From NCBI RefSeq assembly GCF_014193585.1, contig NZ_BLXY01000015.1:1-64000 (forward strand): a DNA stretch of 64,000 bases. The letters are read 5' to 3'. Each line of letters opens with the position of its first letter. Position 1 is the first letter of the stretch. This DNA comes from Geomonas paludis. GTDB lineage: Bacteria > Desulfobacterota > Desulfuromonadia > Geobacterales > Geobacteraceae. Position numbers and translations under genes: made by a program. Below are positions 9,198 to 17,897 of this stretch, in pieces. Under the pieces are notes generated by a model. That model ran no database searches. It was not told where the DNA came from and saw only the letters and a list, made by a program, of their open reading frames with translations.

Positions 9198-10421
9198 CTA
9201 TTCTTTACCGTACACGACGCGCGAGGCGTAGCTGGCGTTGCCGGCCTGGTCCACCGCCTCGACCCTGATCAGGTTGACGCCGGACTTGAGCTCGATCTCG
9301 TGGCTGAAGCTGCCGTCGTCGCCCATGCTCCCCGCCGTACCGTTCACGTAGACCGTGGAGCCGGGCTGGCACCTGCCGGTGAGGCGGAAGCTTCCAATGC
9401 CGACGGTGGAGGGCGGAAACTCCACCAGGAGCCGGGGCGGGTCCAACAGCTGCTGCAGCCGGCAGCGCCCGGTGCGGCTGAAGGGGCCCTCCCTGCCGTC
9501 CTCGATGCGGCTCACCCGCCAGTAGTAGCTCCCGGCGTCGAGCAGCCCGGCGGCGAACTCCGTGCCGCTGACCCTGCTGTCCAGCAGCACCTTCCTGAAA
9601 CGCGGCTCGTCGGAGAGCTGGAAGTGATAGACCCCTTCGCCGCCGGTCCAGTTGAAACGGACCCTGGGGGGGAGCTGGCGGTAACGGTAGAGCAGGTTCT
9701 CGTTCTTCAGCTTGGGGGAGCCCGGCATGGGGAGCGCCGGCCCCACCGGCACTCCGCGCCTGAGCGTCACCCCGAAGCGGGCCGGGACCCTGATCACCCC
9801 GTCCTCTCCCTGGACCCGCACCTCCCCGGCATGGACGGTGAGACTGGAGGCGTTGTCCCCCAGCGGGGTGAAGGTGAAGCGTGAGCGTCCCGGCACGACC
9901 CGGGCCAGGTGACCGACGGTGGCGACCTCCAGGCGCACCCGCTTCTCTGCCGAAAAACTCCCCCGCAGCTCGCCTTCCACGTGTACCCGGTACGACTTCG
10001 GTCCCCCCTCCAGCGTCTCGTTGAGGCGGGTCACCACCACCATGGAATTGCTCCCCATGGCCAGCGCGTCCCCCGGGGCAAAGGAGATGGTGGCGCCGGA
10101 GCGGTCGAAGGTCTGGATGGCGTCGCGGTTATACAGCAGCATCCCCTCGCTGGCGTCCCCCCAGGCGACGGAATCGCCGCGCCGGCAGCGCACGTCCCGC
10201 ACCAGGGACTGCAGGGCGGCCTCGGGGCGTTTCACGCCGCTGCGCGCAAGCGGCGACGCTTCGCCCGACTCCGAGACCAGCTCCTTCAAGGGGGTCCCGG
10301 ACGGGAACACCGCGAACAGGAACAGGATGAAGAGCCAGAAGAGCACCAGGACGAGCAAGAGGGAGAGTGCCGTCTCGGCGGCCACGCCGGCCCATTTGCG
10401 CAAACGCTCCCGGGCCGTCAT
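9198..10421 (-). CDS. Membrane-anchored FecR-domain protein with Ig-like modules
   Basis: A 407-residue protein with a strong transmembrane helix at about 16-41 (LSLLLVLVLFWLFILFLF), the rest presumably periplasmic. Residues of about 60-215 resemble a FecR domain (GDSVAWGD, LLYNRDAIQTFDRSGATISF, LTVHAGEVRVQGEDGVIRVP). Next comes a fibronectin-III-like segment (VRFNWTGGEGVYHFQLSD ... SYYWRVSRI) and a C-terminal Ig-like segment (VYVNGTAGSMGDDGSFSHE ... NLIRVEAVDQAGN). Its ATG overlaps the stop of the giant barrel gene (ATGA), so the two are translationally coupled. FecR proteins usually relay outer-membrane signals to sigma factors; here the next genes are a histidine kinase and a diguanylate cyclase, which is unusual. 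Partner and ligand are unknown. Confidence 0.85.
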   Translation of the reverse strand: MTARERLRKWAGVAAETALSLLLVLVLFWLFILFLFAVFPSGTPLKELVSESGEASPLARSGVKRPEAALQSLVRDVRCRRGDSVAWGDASEGMLLYNRDAIQTFDRSGATISFAPGDALAMGSNSMVVVTRLNETLEGGPKSYRVHVEGELRGSFSAEKRVRLEVATVGHLARVVPGRSRFTFTPLGDNASSLTVHAGEVRVQGEDGVIRVPARFGVTLRRGVPVGPALPMPGSPKLKNENLLYRYRQLPPRVRFNWTGGEGVYHFQLSDEPRFRKVLLDSRVSGTEFAAGLLDAGSYYWRVSRIEDGREGPFSRTGRCRLQQLLDPPRLLVEFPPSTVGIGSFRLTGRCQPGSTVYVNGTAGSMGDDGSFSHEIELKSGVNLIRVEAVDQAGNASYASRVVYGKE

Positions 10422-13400
10422 GGCTGCACCACGTCCGGCTGGACCAGCTGTTTTTCGGACCGCAGCCGCAGGTTCAGGAGTTTGGAACAGCCGACGCCGT
10501 TTCTGATCACCATGCCCAGCACCCGGTCGCCGCTTCCCAGCGGGAAGTCGAGGGCGAAGGTCCCCAGGGAGCTCAGCGGGACCTCGCGGCCGTCAAGCTC
10601 CAGCCGCTCCCCTTCCCCGGCAGAACCGGAGACCCGGCACACGATGGCGCCGTCCGGCGAAACGCTGACGCCGGAGGCGGCGGCGCCGTAGCGGACCACG
10701 ACGGAACCGGCCGGCTGCGCCACGGTCAGCTCCGGCAGCGGCAACTCGGTGGCAAGGAACCGGCCGCGGGAATCCCCCATCTCGACCTTGAGGCGGCTGG
10801 TCTCGCCGGGGAGGGAGGACTCGTAGCGCCCCAGGGGGTCGACGGGGATGTCGCGCCCGTTGATGTTAACGAAGGGACGGGTGCGGTACCTGTCGTCGGG
10901 GCCGGTTGGCCGCAGCTGCTCGTAGTCCCCTTTCAGTTCCACGCGGCGGTTCAGCCGCCGGCCCGGAGTGGTGACGTTGTCGGCGACCGGCCTGGTCTTG
11001 CCGTACCAGCGCCGCAGCAGCCGCGCCGGGGCGATCCCTTCCGACCGCACCAGGTAATCCGCGGCCGCGTCGCAGCGTCTCTTGGAGAGGGCCATGTTGT
11101 ACTCCACGCGGCCGATACCGTCGGTGTGCCCCTCGACGATGACCTTCTCGTCGGGGTGCTCCCGCAGCACCCGCGCCGCCCCGCTCAGGAGGCGCTTCGC
11201 CTCGGTGGTCAGGGCGGACTTGTCGAAAACGAAGGCGCCGCCGGCCAGGGTCAAAAGCACGGCCTCGCGCCGGTTGACGCCGAAGAGTTCGCGCCCGGTG
11301 CGGAACACGGAACCGTCCAGGTAGGTGACCTGGAGCTGGCACTGGTAGATCTCCCCCTGTTCCACCCGGCTCCGGTCGGTCTTCCCCTCCCAGTCGATGC
11401 GCTTGGGGGGTGCGCCCTTGCCGCCGATCTTCCGGATCTCCTCTCCGGCGCGGTTCATGAACACGATGCTCCAGGAACGGATCTGGTCCGGGTCGTCGAC
11501 GCTGGCCAGAAGCCGCAGCGGGGTGGCGAAGCGTCCCCCCTTCAGGTCCAGTGAGGCGAGCCGTTCCCTGGACAGGGTGACCGCGGTGGAGGGGAGCCGG
11601 GCCGATTCGCCGTTCACCAGCAGGGTGAAGAGTTCGGCGCTGCCGGATAAGAGCAGCGGTTCGTCGACGCGCTCCAGGGTCACCAGCACCGCCGGGACCG
11701 GCTCCGGGTCCGGCGCGGGCGGGGGCGCTGCCACCGGCGCCGGGGGCGGGTCGGGCAGCGGCAGCACCCTAGCGTCCGCGGATGCGAACATGTCTTCGTC
11801 GAACTTCACCTTGATGCCCAGGAAGGGGCCCTGCCCCTGGTAGGTCTCGCCGGTGAGGTCGCGGTCGTCGAGCCGGGCGTAGTTGTAGCCGGCGGAGAGG
11901 ACGACGTTGCGGTAGACCCGGTAACCCGCGCTTCCCACCGCGCCCAGCGCGTGCATGCCGGCATCGTACTGGTTGGTGAGTTTCAGGTAGGCGGAGAGCT
12001 CCCAGCGCTCGGCCAGGTCATAGGAAATGCCGGCCAGGACCAGGTCCGTGTAGCTGTTCCAGCGCCCTTCGGTCCCTGCGGACCAGCTCAGTTTCCCGGC
12101 GTACTTCCCCTGTGCCGTCCAGCGGCTCACCAGGCGGTAGGTCGGCTCCGCCGAGACGATCACGCTGCGCAGGTCAGGTCCGCCGGCCAGGGTGCCGCGC
12201 TTCTCCACCTTGTAGCGCACCAGGGAGAGGAGCTGGAGCGGGTTGCCGGCCAGGGGGCGGAAGGCGCCCCCAACGTAGCTGTCCACGGTGACGTCGTTGC
12301 CGGCATCGGTGTCGCGGTCCCAGAAGGAGGCCTTGCCCAACAGCGTGAACGAGGGACTCAACCGGTAGGCGGCATGGGCGCCGTAGAGCGATGCCGTCTC
12401 GCCGGGCCCGGTGCGGACTTCGTAGCGGCCGGTCACTTTCAGGTCCTGGGGGCGCAGGTACTCGCCCGCCAGGGTGAAAGCAGTCCGGGTACCGCTGTTC
12501 CCCTGCACCGTCTGCACCCGCTCAAAACTGGAGTTGACGAAGAGCCCCTGTGCCACGCGGTAGCGGCTGTTCAGTCCCAGGACCGCCTGCCCGCGCTCCC
12601 CGGACAGGGAATTTTCCAACTGGTAGCCGGTGCGCGATGCCAGGCTGAAGCCGTCCTGCTCCACCAGCTTGCTGTGCAGGTCGATGTTGCTCTGCCCAGT
12701 GTTGCCGAGGACGCCGCTGGAAAGGCTGTAGCCGGTGGTGAGGCGCATCCGCTCGGAAAGCCTGCTCTCCAGCCCGAACAGGGTGGCGTGCCGGATCAGC
12801 GGCGACCCCTCCTGGTATTCCTCGGTGAGAAAGGCCCTGGTCCGGTCGCTCAGGCGGTAGTCGAGCTTCAAGAAGGTCTTGGACTGGTACTCCGCGATGC
12901 TCGAGGAGGAGAGCAGCTGTTCGCGGTGCAGCGTGGCGTCAAGTCGCTGGGTGAGGCTTCCTTTCACCCCGCCGTAGACGAGGTCGGAGTCGCCGCTTCT
13001 TCCCTCCTTCTCCTCGCTCAAAAGCTTCACGCCCGCCTCCGCGTCCAGCAGGGTGAATTTGCGGGCCACCCCCAGTTGATTGCCGATCAGCCTGCGCCGC
13101 GCGATCTCGTCGCGCTGCACGAAACTCTCCGCGAAGACCAGGGTGCTCAGCGGGGCGCGGTAGTCGAGCCGGCCGCCGTACTTCTCGGTGCCGGTCTCGT
13201 TGCCGCTCATGGAGGGGTTGAAGAAGTCGGCGTCCACCTTGCGGTAGTAGAGCCCGAGGGAGACCGGGTCCAGCGGGCGCAGGGTGAGGTCGGTCTTCCA
13301 GGCACTCCCCCTCCCCTTCTCCAGGCTCTCGCTGACCGCCCCTTCGCCTTTCACGGTGAGCCACTTGCCCAGGCGCCACCCCGCATCGAGGCCGTACAGC

Positions 13401-16024
13401 GAGGTGTCCTTGCCGGCGTGCTCCTCGACCACGGCGGTTGCGCCGAGGTACGCGCCCTGGTCGCTGCGGAGCTGGGCGCGTCCGCCGTAGAGGTAGCGCT
13501 TGTCGCCGCCCCCCTGGGCCTGGTAGGTGACCACGATGGTGACCGGGTTCAGGAACTGGTCCAGCGACGGGACCGGCTCCTTGAACAGGATGGTGCCGGA
13601 GAGGTAATCGATGGAGTAGTCGGCGTAGCGGACCTTTTCGGTGATGGAGATGACCCGTTCCGAGTGGTAGCGGTCGCGCACCTCGATGCGGACCCGCTCG
13701 CTGTTCTCGAACACCGGCCTGCGCGACAGCAGGTAATGGCCGGAGGTGCCGTTGCCCGCGATCTCGTCCCGGATGATGGTCTCCTCGGTGCGGCTTTCGA
13801 ACCCCTTCACGGTGAGGTTGTCCCGGTTCACTTCCAGCTTGACCCCGTTCAGGGCGCGGTCATAGCGGGAGAACTCGTTCTCGGAGAGGTCGGTACGGTA
13901 GTCGCCGGCCATGAGGTAGGAGCGGCCCGATTCGACCTTGAGGAAGAGTTTCCCCCGGGACTCCGCGTCGTAGCCGATGTCGGTGGCGTCGCCGTAGACG
14001 GGGTAATACTTCTCCGGGTCGATGGTCTGGAACACCCCGTCGCGGCGCTCCTTGTCCGAGTCGTAGGCGGCGGTAAAGCGGTAATCGCCCAACAGGGGGC
14101 CACGGGTGTAGAAGGCAAGCCGTTCGTCGTCGAAGATGCCGGCGTCGCCGCCGGCCTTCACTCCCACGATGACACTCCCCAGGCCGACCAGGAGCCAGTC
14201 GTCCGAAGGAGCGGGGCTCATGGGAGAGCGCGAAGACATGGGCGCCAGGGGGGGCGCCGGTGAGACCGGGGTCGGGGGAGCTGCCCCGACCGCAGCGGCG
14301 GCAGGGGGTGAAAGGGCGTCCATTGCAGGCACCAGGGCGAAGTCGCCGCGCGCGGGGCCGCCGAAGGGGACGGTGACGAACTGCGACCACCCCACCCCGG
14401 CAAAGGCGGTGTTGTACGGCAGCGAGCGCAGCGCGGGGTCGAGGGTGCCGCGGTCTATCTTCAGCACGTGGTCGCCGGCAGCGACCCCGGTGAAGCTGTA
14501 CTTTCCCTCACCGTCGCTGAACACGAAGGAGCCGTCCTCCAGGTAGATTCTCACCCCGGGCTCGCCCGGCTCGCCGGGGTCGGGCACGCCGTTGCCGTTG
14601 CCGTCCCGGAAGATCCTGCCCATGATGACCGCCTTGTCCCCCAGAATGGAGGGACGCACCTTAACCGCCGCAGAGGCCGGGGGGGAAATACTGCTGCTCC
14701 CGCTCCCGGTGACGCCGGAGGCCCGGGCCCAGTTGACGCTGGTACCGACGGGTACTTCTGGCGACAGCACCAGCCGGTAGGAGAGCACCTTCACCGCGCC
14801 CGGCGCCATGCTTCCCACGTCCCAACTCAGCAGCTGCGAAGCGCCCCGCGGGTCGGCGACGGCAAAGCCGTCCACGTGGCTCGATCCCTTGAGGTAGCGG
14901 AATCCCCTGGGGATGCGGTCCTCGACCGTGACGTGCTCCATAAGCGCCGCGCCGACGTTCTCTACCCGCACGGTATAGGCCACGATGTCCCCCGCCTCGG
15001 CCACGGTACTGCCCGCCTGCTTGGTGACCAGGAGGGCGCGGGCCAGCACGGTGTTGAAGGTGCTGTTGCTGAGAATGGGCGCGCCGTTCAGGCTGCTGGT
15101 GATGCCGGCGGTGTTGACGATGGGGGCATTGCCGGGGGCATCCTTGCGCACCGCGGCACGAAAGGTGGCTTCACCGCGGAAACCTGCGGGAAGCACCGGG
15201 ATCTCGAAACGCAACGACCTGCTCCCTGCATCATAGCTGACCGTGCCGGCCACCCCCTCGGGGAGCGTCGCGCTCCCCGGCTGGTACTCGAGGAGCTCAT
15301 CCAGGGGATCCACCACCAGCACACCGGACACGGGCGAGGCGTCGCCGTTGATCAGGGAGAGGCCGTAGGAGAGCACCGCCCCCGGCAGCACCGCCCCCCC
15401 CGGGCTCACCGTCTTCAACACGGCGACGCTGCCGGGAACGGGGACCAGCAACTGGTCGTTGACGCTGCTGCTCCTGGCCGGGACCAGCACCGACGTTGCC
15501 GAAGCGACGATGTTAGCCACCTTCCCCTCGCTCCCGACCGGAGCAACCGCCCTCAGCACCAGGTCTACGGAACCGCCCGCGGGAATCGGTCCGACGACCT
15601 GCACCCCCTCCGGGGTAGTGGGCACCGGCGTCACGCCGTCGGCCAGGTAGAAACGCCAGGTGGGCGCGGGGCCGGTGTCGGGCACTCCCTGCGCCACCAC
15701 CGCTTTCAGCTGGAAACTGTCGGCAGTGTTTCCCTTGTTGGTGAGGGTGTGCTGGAAGTCCACCGGGACACCGGCCTTGGCGGACGTGGTCCGGGGAGGG
15801 ACCAACGCCGGGTCGGCGAGATCTTTGATGGCGATCTGGGTCTGGTTGGAGCGGGCCTGGCGCAGGGCGGGCATCGCGAATCGGACCGAGAAGTCGTGGC
15901 TGATCACGGTCCCGGACGGGGTGAGGCTGAGCGCAGCACCGGGGAGGGCGAGCGTGAGCGCCACCCCAAGGAGGCATGCCCGGACCAGTTTCCCTCCCAT
16001 CTTGCGCCATCCCGGGACCGTCAT
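10418..16024 (-). CDS. Giant outer-membrane protein: DUF11, SdrB-like, beta-barrel and OmpA domains
   Basis: A 1868-residue protein with a signal peptide (cleavage near residue 33, GAALSLTP). Residues of about 60-460 contain DUF11-type repeats (NKGNTADSF, VENVGAALMEHVTVEDRIP). A SdrD-B-like module follows (GRIFRDGNGNGVPDPGEPG, about 468-540) with Ca-binding-type D/N spacing, then a Pro/Ala linker. Residues of about 620-1440 alternate polar and aromatic/hydrophobic residues like a large outer-membrane barrel (LFLKVESGRSYLMAGDY, RLGKWLTVKGEG). After a second Pro-rich linker comes an OmpA peptidoglycan-binding domain (FVFDKSALT ... VEGHTDGIGRVEYNMALSKRR), then a 150-residue tail. The tail overlaps the FecR-like gene by ATGA. 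I know of no named family with this full order; domain calls are by eye. Confidence 0.85.
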   Translation of the reverse strand: MTVPGWRKMGGKLVRACLLGVALTLALPGAALSLTPSGTVISHDFSVRFAMPALRQARSNQTQIAIKDLADPALVPPRTTSAKAGVPVDFQHTLTNKGNTADSFQLKAVVAQGVPDTGPAPTWRFYLADGVTPVPTTPEGVQVVGPIPAGGSVDLVLRAVAPVGSEGKVANIVASATSVLVPARSSSVNDQLLVPVPGSVAVLKTVSPGGAVLPGAVLSYGLSLINGDASPVSGVLVVDPLDELLEYQPGSATLPEGVAGTVSYDAGSRSLRFEIPVLPAGFRGEATFRAAVRKDAPGNAPIVNTAGITSSLNGAPILSNSTFNTVLARALLVTKQAGSTVAEAGDIVAYTVRVENVGAALMEHVTVEDRIPRGFRYLKGSSHVDGFAVADPRGASQLLSWDVGSMAPGAVKVLSYRLVLSPEVPVGTSVNWARASGVTGSGSSSISPPASAAVKVRPSILGDKAVIMGRIFRDGNGNGVPDPGEPGEPGVRIYLEDGSFVFSDGEGKYSFTGVAAGDHVLKIDRGTLDPALRSLPYNTAFAGVGWSQFVTVPFGGPARGDFALVPAMDALSPPAAAAVGAAPPTPVSPAPPLAPMSSRSPMSPAPSDDWLLVGLGSVIVGVKAGGDAGIFDDERLAFYTRGPLLGDYRFTAAYDSDKERRDGVFQTIDPEKYYPVYGDATDIGYDAESRGKLFLKVESGRSYLMAGDYRTDLSENEFSRYDRALNGVKLEVNRDNLTVKGFESRTEETIIRDEIAGNGTSGHYLLSRRPVFENSERVRIEVRDRYHSERVISITEKVRYADYSIDYLSGTILFKEPVPSLDQFLNPVTIVVTYQAQGGGDKRYLYGGRAQLRSDQGAYLGATAVVEEHAGKDTSLYGLDAGWRLGKWLTVKGEGAVSESLEKGRGSAWKTDLTLRPLDPVSLGLYYRKVDADFFNPSMSGNETGTEKYGGRLDYRAPLSTLVFAESFVQRDEIARRRLIGNQLGVARKFTLLDAEAGVKLLSEEKEGRSGDSDLVYGGVKGSLTQRLDATLHREQLLSSSSIAEYQSKTFLKLDYRLSDRTRAFLTEEYQEGSPLIRHATLFGLESRLSERMRLTTGYSLSSGVLGNTGQSNIDLHSKLVEQDGFSLASRTGYQLENSLSGERGQAVLGLNSRYRVAQGLFVNSSFERVQTVQGNSGTRTAFTLAGEYLRPQDLKVTGRYEVRTGPGETASLYGAHAAYRLSPSFTLLGKASFWDRDTDAGNDVTVDSYVGGAFRPLAGNPLQLLSLVRYKVEKRGTLAGGPDLRSVIVSAEPTYRLVSRWTAQGKYAGKLSWSAGTEGRWNSYTDLVLAGISYDLAERWELSAYLKLTNQYDAGMHALGAVGSAGYRVYRNVVLSAGYNYARLDDRDLTGETYQGQGPFLGIKVKFDEDMFASADARVLPLPDPPPAPVAAPPPAPDPEPVPAVLVTLERVDEPLLLSGSAELFTLLVNGESARLPSTAVTLSRERLASLDLKGGRFATPLRLLASVDDPDQIRSWSIVFMNRAGEEIRKIGGKGAPPKRIDWEGKTDRSRVEQGEIYQCQLQVTYLDGSVFRTGRELFGVNRREAVLLTLAGGAFVFDKSALTTEAKRLLSGAARVLREHPDEKVIVEGHTDGIGRVEYNMALSKRRCDAAADYLVRSEGIAPARLLRRWYGKTRPVADNVTTPGRRLNRRVELKGDYEQLRPTGPDDRYRTRPFVNINGRDIPVDPLGRYESSLPGETSRLKVEMGDSRGRFLATELPLPELTVAQPAGSVVVRYGAAASGVSVSPDGAIVCRVSGSAGEGERLELDGREVPLSSLGTFALDFPLGSGDRVLGMVIRNGVGCSKLLNLRLRSEKQLVQPDVVQP

Positions 16025-16084
16025 GACTTTCCCCGATCATTGCATTAGCTTTTAGGCATGATCTTCCGCCAAATGCTTCTACAT

Positions 16085-16202
16085 CCCCTCTCCCTCTGGG
16101 AGAGGGCTAGGGTGAGGGCGTTGCCCGGACGAGCCCCGAGATTATCTGAGCCGGCAGAGCCCTCACCCGCCCGTTGGGCACCCTCTCCCAGAGGGAGAGG
16201 GA
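16085..16202. repeat. Long inverted repeat, REP-like family copy 1
   Basis: CCCTCTCCCTCTGGGAGAGGG at the left end is mirrored by CCCTCTCCCAGAGGGAGAGGG at the right, with CTAGGGTGAGGG / CCCTCACCCGCCC next inward. A second copy with the same ends and a different centre lies at 60536-60633, and a half-copy near 37132-37169. It fills most of the 209-base gap between two envelope genes. No terminal repeats of an insertion sequence and no coding frame are present. Confidence 0.8.
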
Positions 16203-16233
16203 CTAGCGCAAGATGGTCCCTAATCTGTGTGCA

Positions 16234-17541
16234 TCATTGAACCTGCGCCTTGAAAAAGAGATAGATGGTCTTGCCAGGTGGCAGGGCGCCGCCGGTGCTG
16301 GCCGTGGCCCCGGTGCCGAGCTGCGCGACGACGCTTCCCTCCGCGATCCTGGCTAGGCCGCATTCCGCTGCTGCACAGGGTGCCCCCTCCCCGGTCGAGG
16401 CCAGGGACAACAGCAGCGAATCCGGCGCCACGGAAAGTCCGGCGGGAATGGGGCTATCGATGGTAACCGCGGTGGCCGGGACCGATCCGCCGTTGGTGAC
16501 GGCCATGCGGTACTGCAACAGGTCTCCGGGCACGGCATCGGCGCTGGCCGCGAAAATCCCCCCCCTGGTGAGGTTTCGTACCCCCTCGCTCAGCACCACC
16601 ACGGGGGCGACGGCAGTGGTGTTGACCTGGTCGGTACCGCTGGCGCCGTTACCCGACGCCGCGAGCAGCGATTCCCCGCGGGCCCCGTCGGCGCCTGTAT
16701 CCGGAACGGTGACGGCAAGGAAGAAGCGGTAGGACGATCCCGGCGCCAGGGATCCCGTCCCCAGGCAGGCGTTGGTCTCACCGGGCTGTCGTATGCCGTC
16801 GCCGTCGATCCCCCCCCCGGCGCCGTCGTCGGCAAAGAGCTCCCCCCGCCAGCCGCTCCCCATGGTGACGGAGAGGGCGAAGGCATTGTCGCCGTTGCCG
16901 ACGTTGGTTACCGTGTACGGGTAGTTGACCAGGGTGCCGGGGGCGCCGGAGCCGTCCGGAGGGGCCGAGATGGTGACCGCCGGGGTCTGGACACATGCCA
17001 CCGTCTCAGTCTTCGCCTGGTCCACGGCCTGCGGGTCCCCGATGGAGAGCGCCGTCACGGCTACCCGGTAGCTGGCCCCGAGGGTGAAGGCGATCGGGCT
17101 CACCCGCACCAATAAAACCAGCGACTCTCCCGGAGCCAGCGCGGCGGTGAGATAGCCGGCACCGGACAAGGCGGCGGACCGGTCTGCGCCGGCGCCATCG
17201 AGGTAGCTGACCGTGACCGCGCTGCCGCTGCCCGGGCCGGTAAGCAGGAAGCGGTCGGGCTGGTCTCCGGCGTTCTTCAGGAGCACCCGGAACTGGGCCG
17301 GAAGCCCAGGATAGGCGGGCTGGGACCGGGTCTGCACCACCGCCGTGCTCTCGTAGATCCCCTCCCCCAGGTAGGCGGCATCGGTTTCGCTGGCAAGCCG
17401 GACCATGAGGTCGGGACGGCACGCGGCGCAGGCCTCATTTCCCATGAAGAACGAGAAAAACAAAACGCAGCAAAGCTGCGCAAACAGTCGGATCAGGGGC
17501 TTGGGCCACTCAGTCAATTTATTAGAATGGATTAATTTCAT
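16234..17541 (-). CDS. Secreted DUF11-like repeat protein
   Basis: A 435-residue exported protein with a signal sequence in the first 40 residues (hydrophobic CCVLFFSFF, then ACAAC). It contains three Ig-like segments with the NxGxxxD/A pattern of DUF11-type domains: LLKNAGDQPDRF at about 88, VTNVGNGDNAFAL at about 213 and VTNGGSVPATAVTI at about 347. The cores resemble the N-terminal modules of the giant protein encoded next, so the two probably act in the same envelope structure. A 209-base gap with a REP-like element separates them. The first ATG has no strong ribosome-binding site; later starts would damage the signal peptide. No sortase signal or membrane anchor is seen at the C-terminus. 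Confidence 0.8.
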   Translation of the reverse strand: MKLIHSNKLTEWPKPLIRLFAQLCCVLFFSFFMGNEACAACRPDLMVRLASETDAAYLGEGIYESTAVVQTRSQPAYPGLPAQFRVLLKNAGDQPDRFLLTGPGSGSAVTVSYLDGAGADRSAALSGAGYLTAALAPGESLVLLVRVSPIAFTLGASYRVAVTALSIGDPQAVDQAKTETVACVQTPAVTISAPPDGSGAPGTLVNYPYTVTNVGNGDNAFALSVTMGSGWRGELFADDGAGGGIDGDGIRQPGETNACLGTGSLAPGSSYRFFLAVTVPDTGADGARGESLLAASGNGASGTDQVNTTAVAPVVVLSEGVRNLTRGGIFAASADAVPGDLLQYRMAVTNGGSVPATAVTIDSPIPAGLSVAPDSLLLSLASTGEGAPCAAAECGLARIAEGSVVAQLGTGATASTGGALPPGKTIYLFFKAQVQ

Positions 17542-17657
17542 GTCTTAGAAAAATATCAGACGGTGGCGCATAGGCAACCAAGGGGAAAGAAAATTTGTCT
17601 TTTGAAGTTCCAAATGGTATGAACGGAAACCGGGCCGCAATGCCCGAGGGAGGAATG

Positions 17658-17897
17658 ATGGAAACCGCAAACCGCTACTACCAGCTGGCCAATCGCGACA
17701 TCGTGTACATGAAGTACATCCTGGAGGCCCACGAGGGGCTGACCATGATGAGCACCATGGACGGCAAGCGGGGCATCGTCCGGGTCAACTACCCGGTATG
17801 CTTCGCCGACCAGGTGGACTCGATGATGCAGGCGCTGGGACAGGAGATACAGGTCACCGAGGTGACCGAGGCAGGTGAACCGTGCTCGAAAGCGTAG
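17658..17897 (+). CDS. Small DUF4911-like protein upstream of tldD
   Basis: A 79-residue protein (METANRYYQLANRDIVYMKY...). It has no signal peptide or membrane helix. The size, the RDIVYMKYILEAHEGL core and position match small deltaproteobacterial proteins annotated DUF4911; that assignment is from memory. I favour ATG 17658, four bases after GGGAGGA; the adjacent ATG 17655 and the ATG at 17640 are alternatives in the same frame. Its 3' end overlaps the start of tldD by 16 bases, so the two are coupled. The function is unknown; a VNYPV turn and a conserved-looking acidic tail (EVTEVTEAGE) are the only distinctive features. Confidence 0.75.
   Translation: METANRYYQLANRDIVYMKYILEAHEGLTMMSTMDGKRGIVRVNYPVCFADQVDSMMQALGQEIQVTEVTEAGEPCSKA

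Noticed and set aside
7488..9884. A 798-codon open frame opposite the histidine kinase and FecR-like gene
   Set aside because: Composition artefact; it spans two real genes and contains no domain.
11951..14263. A 770-codon frame opposite the giant barrel gene
   Set aside because: His/Gly/Ala/Val-rich with no family match; the minus strand has the repeats and OmpA motif.
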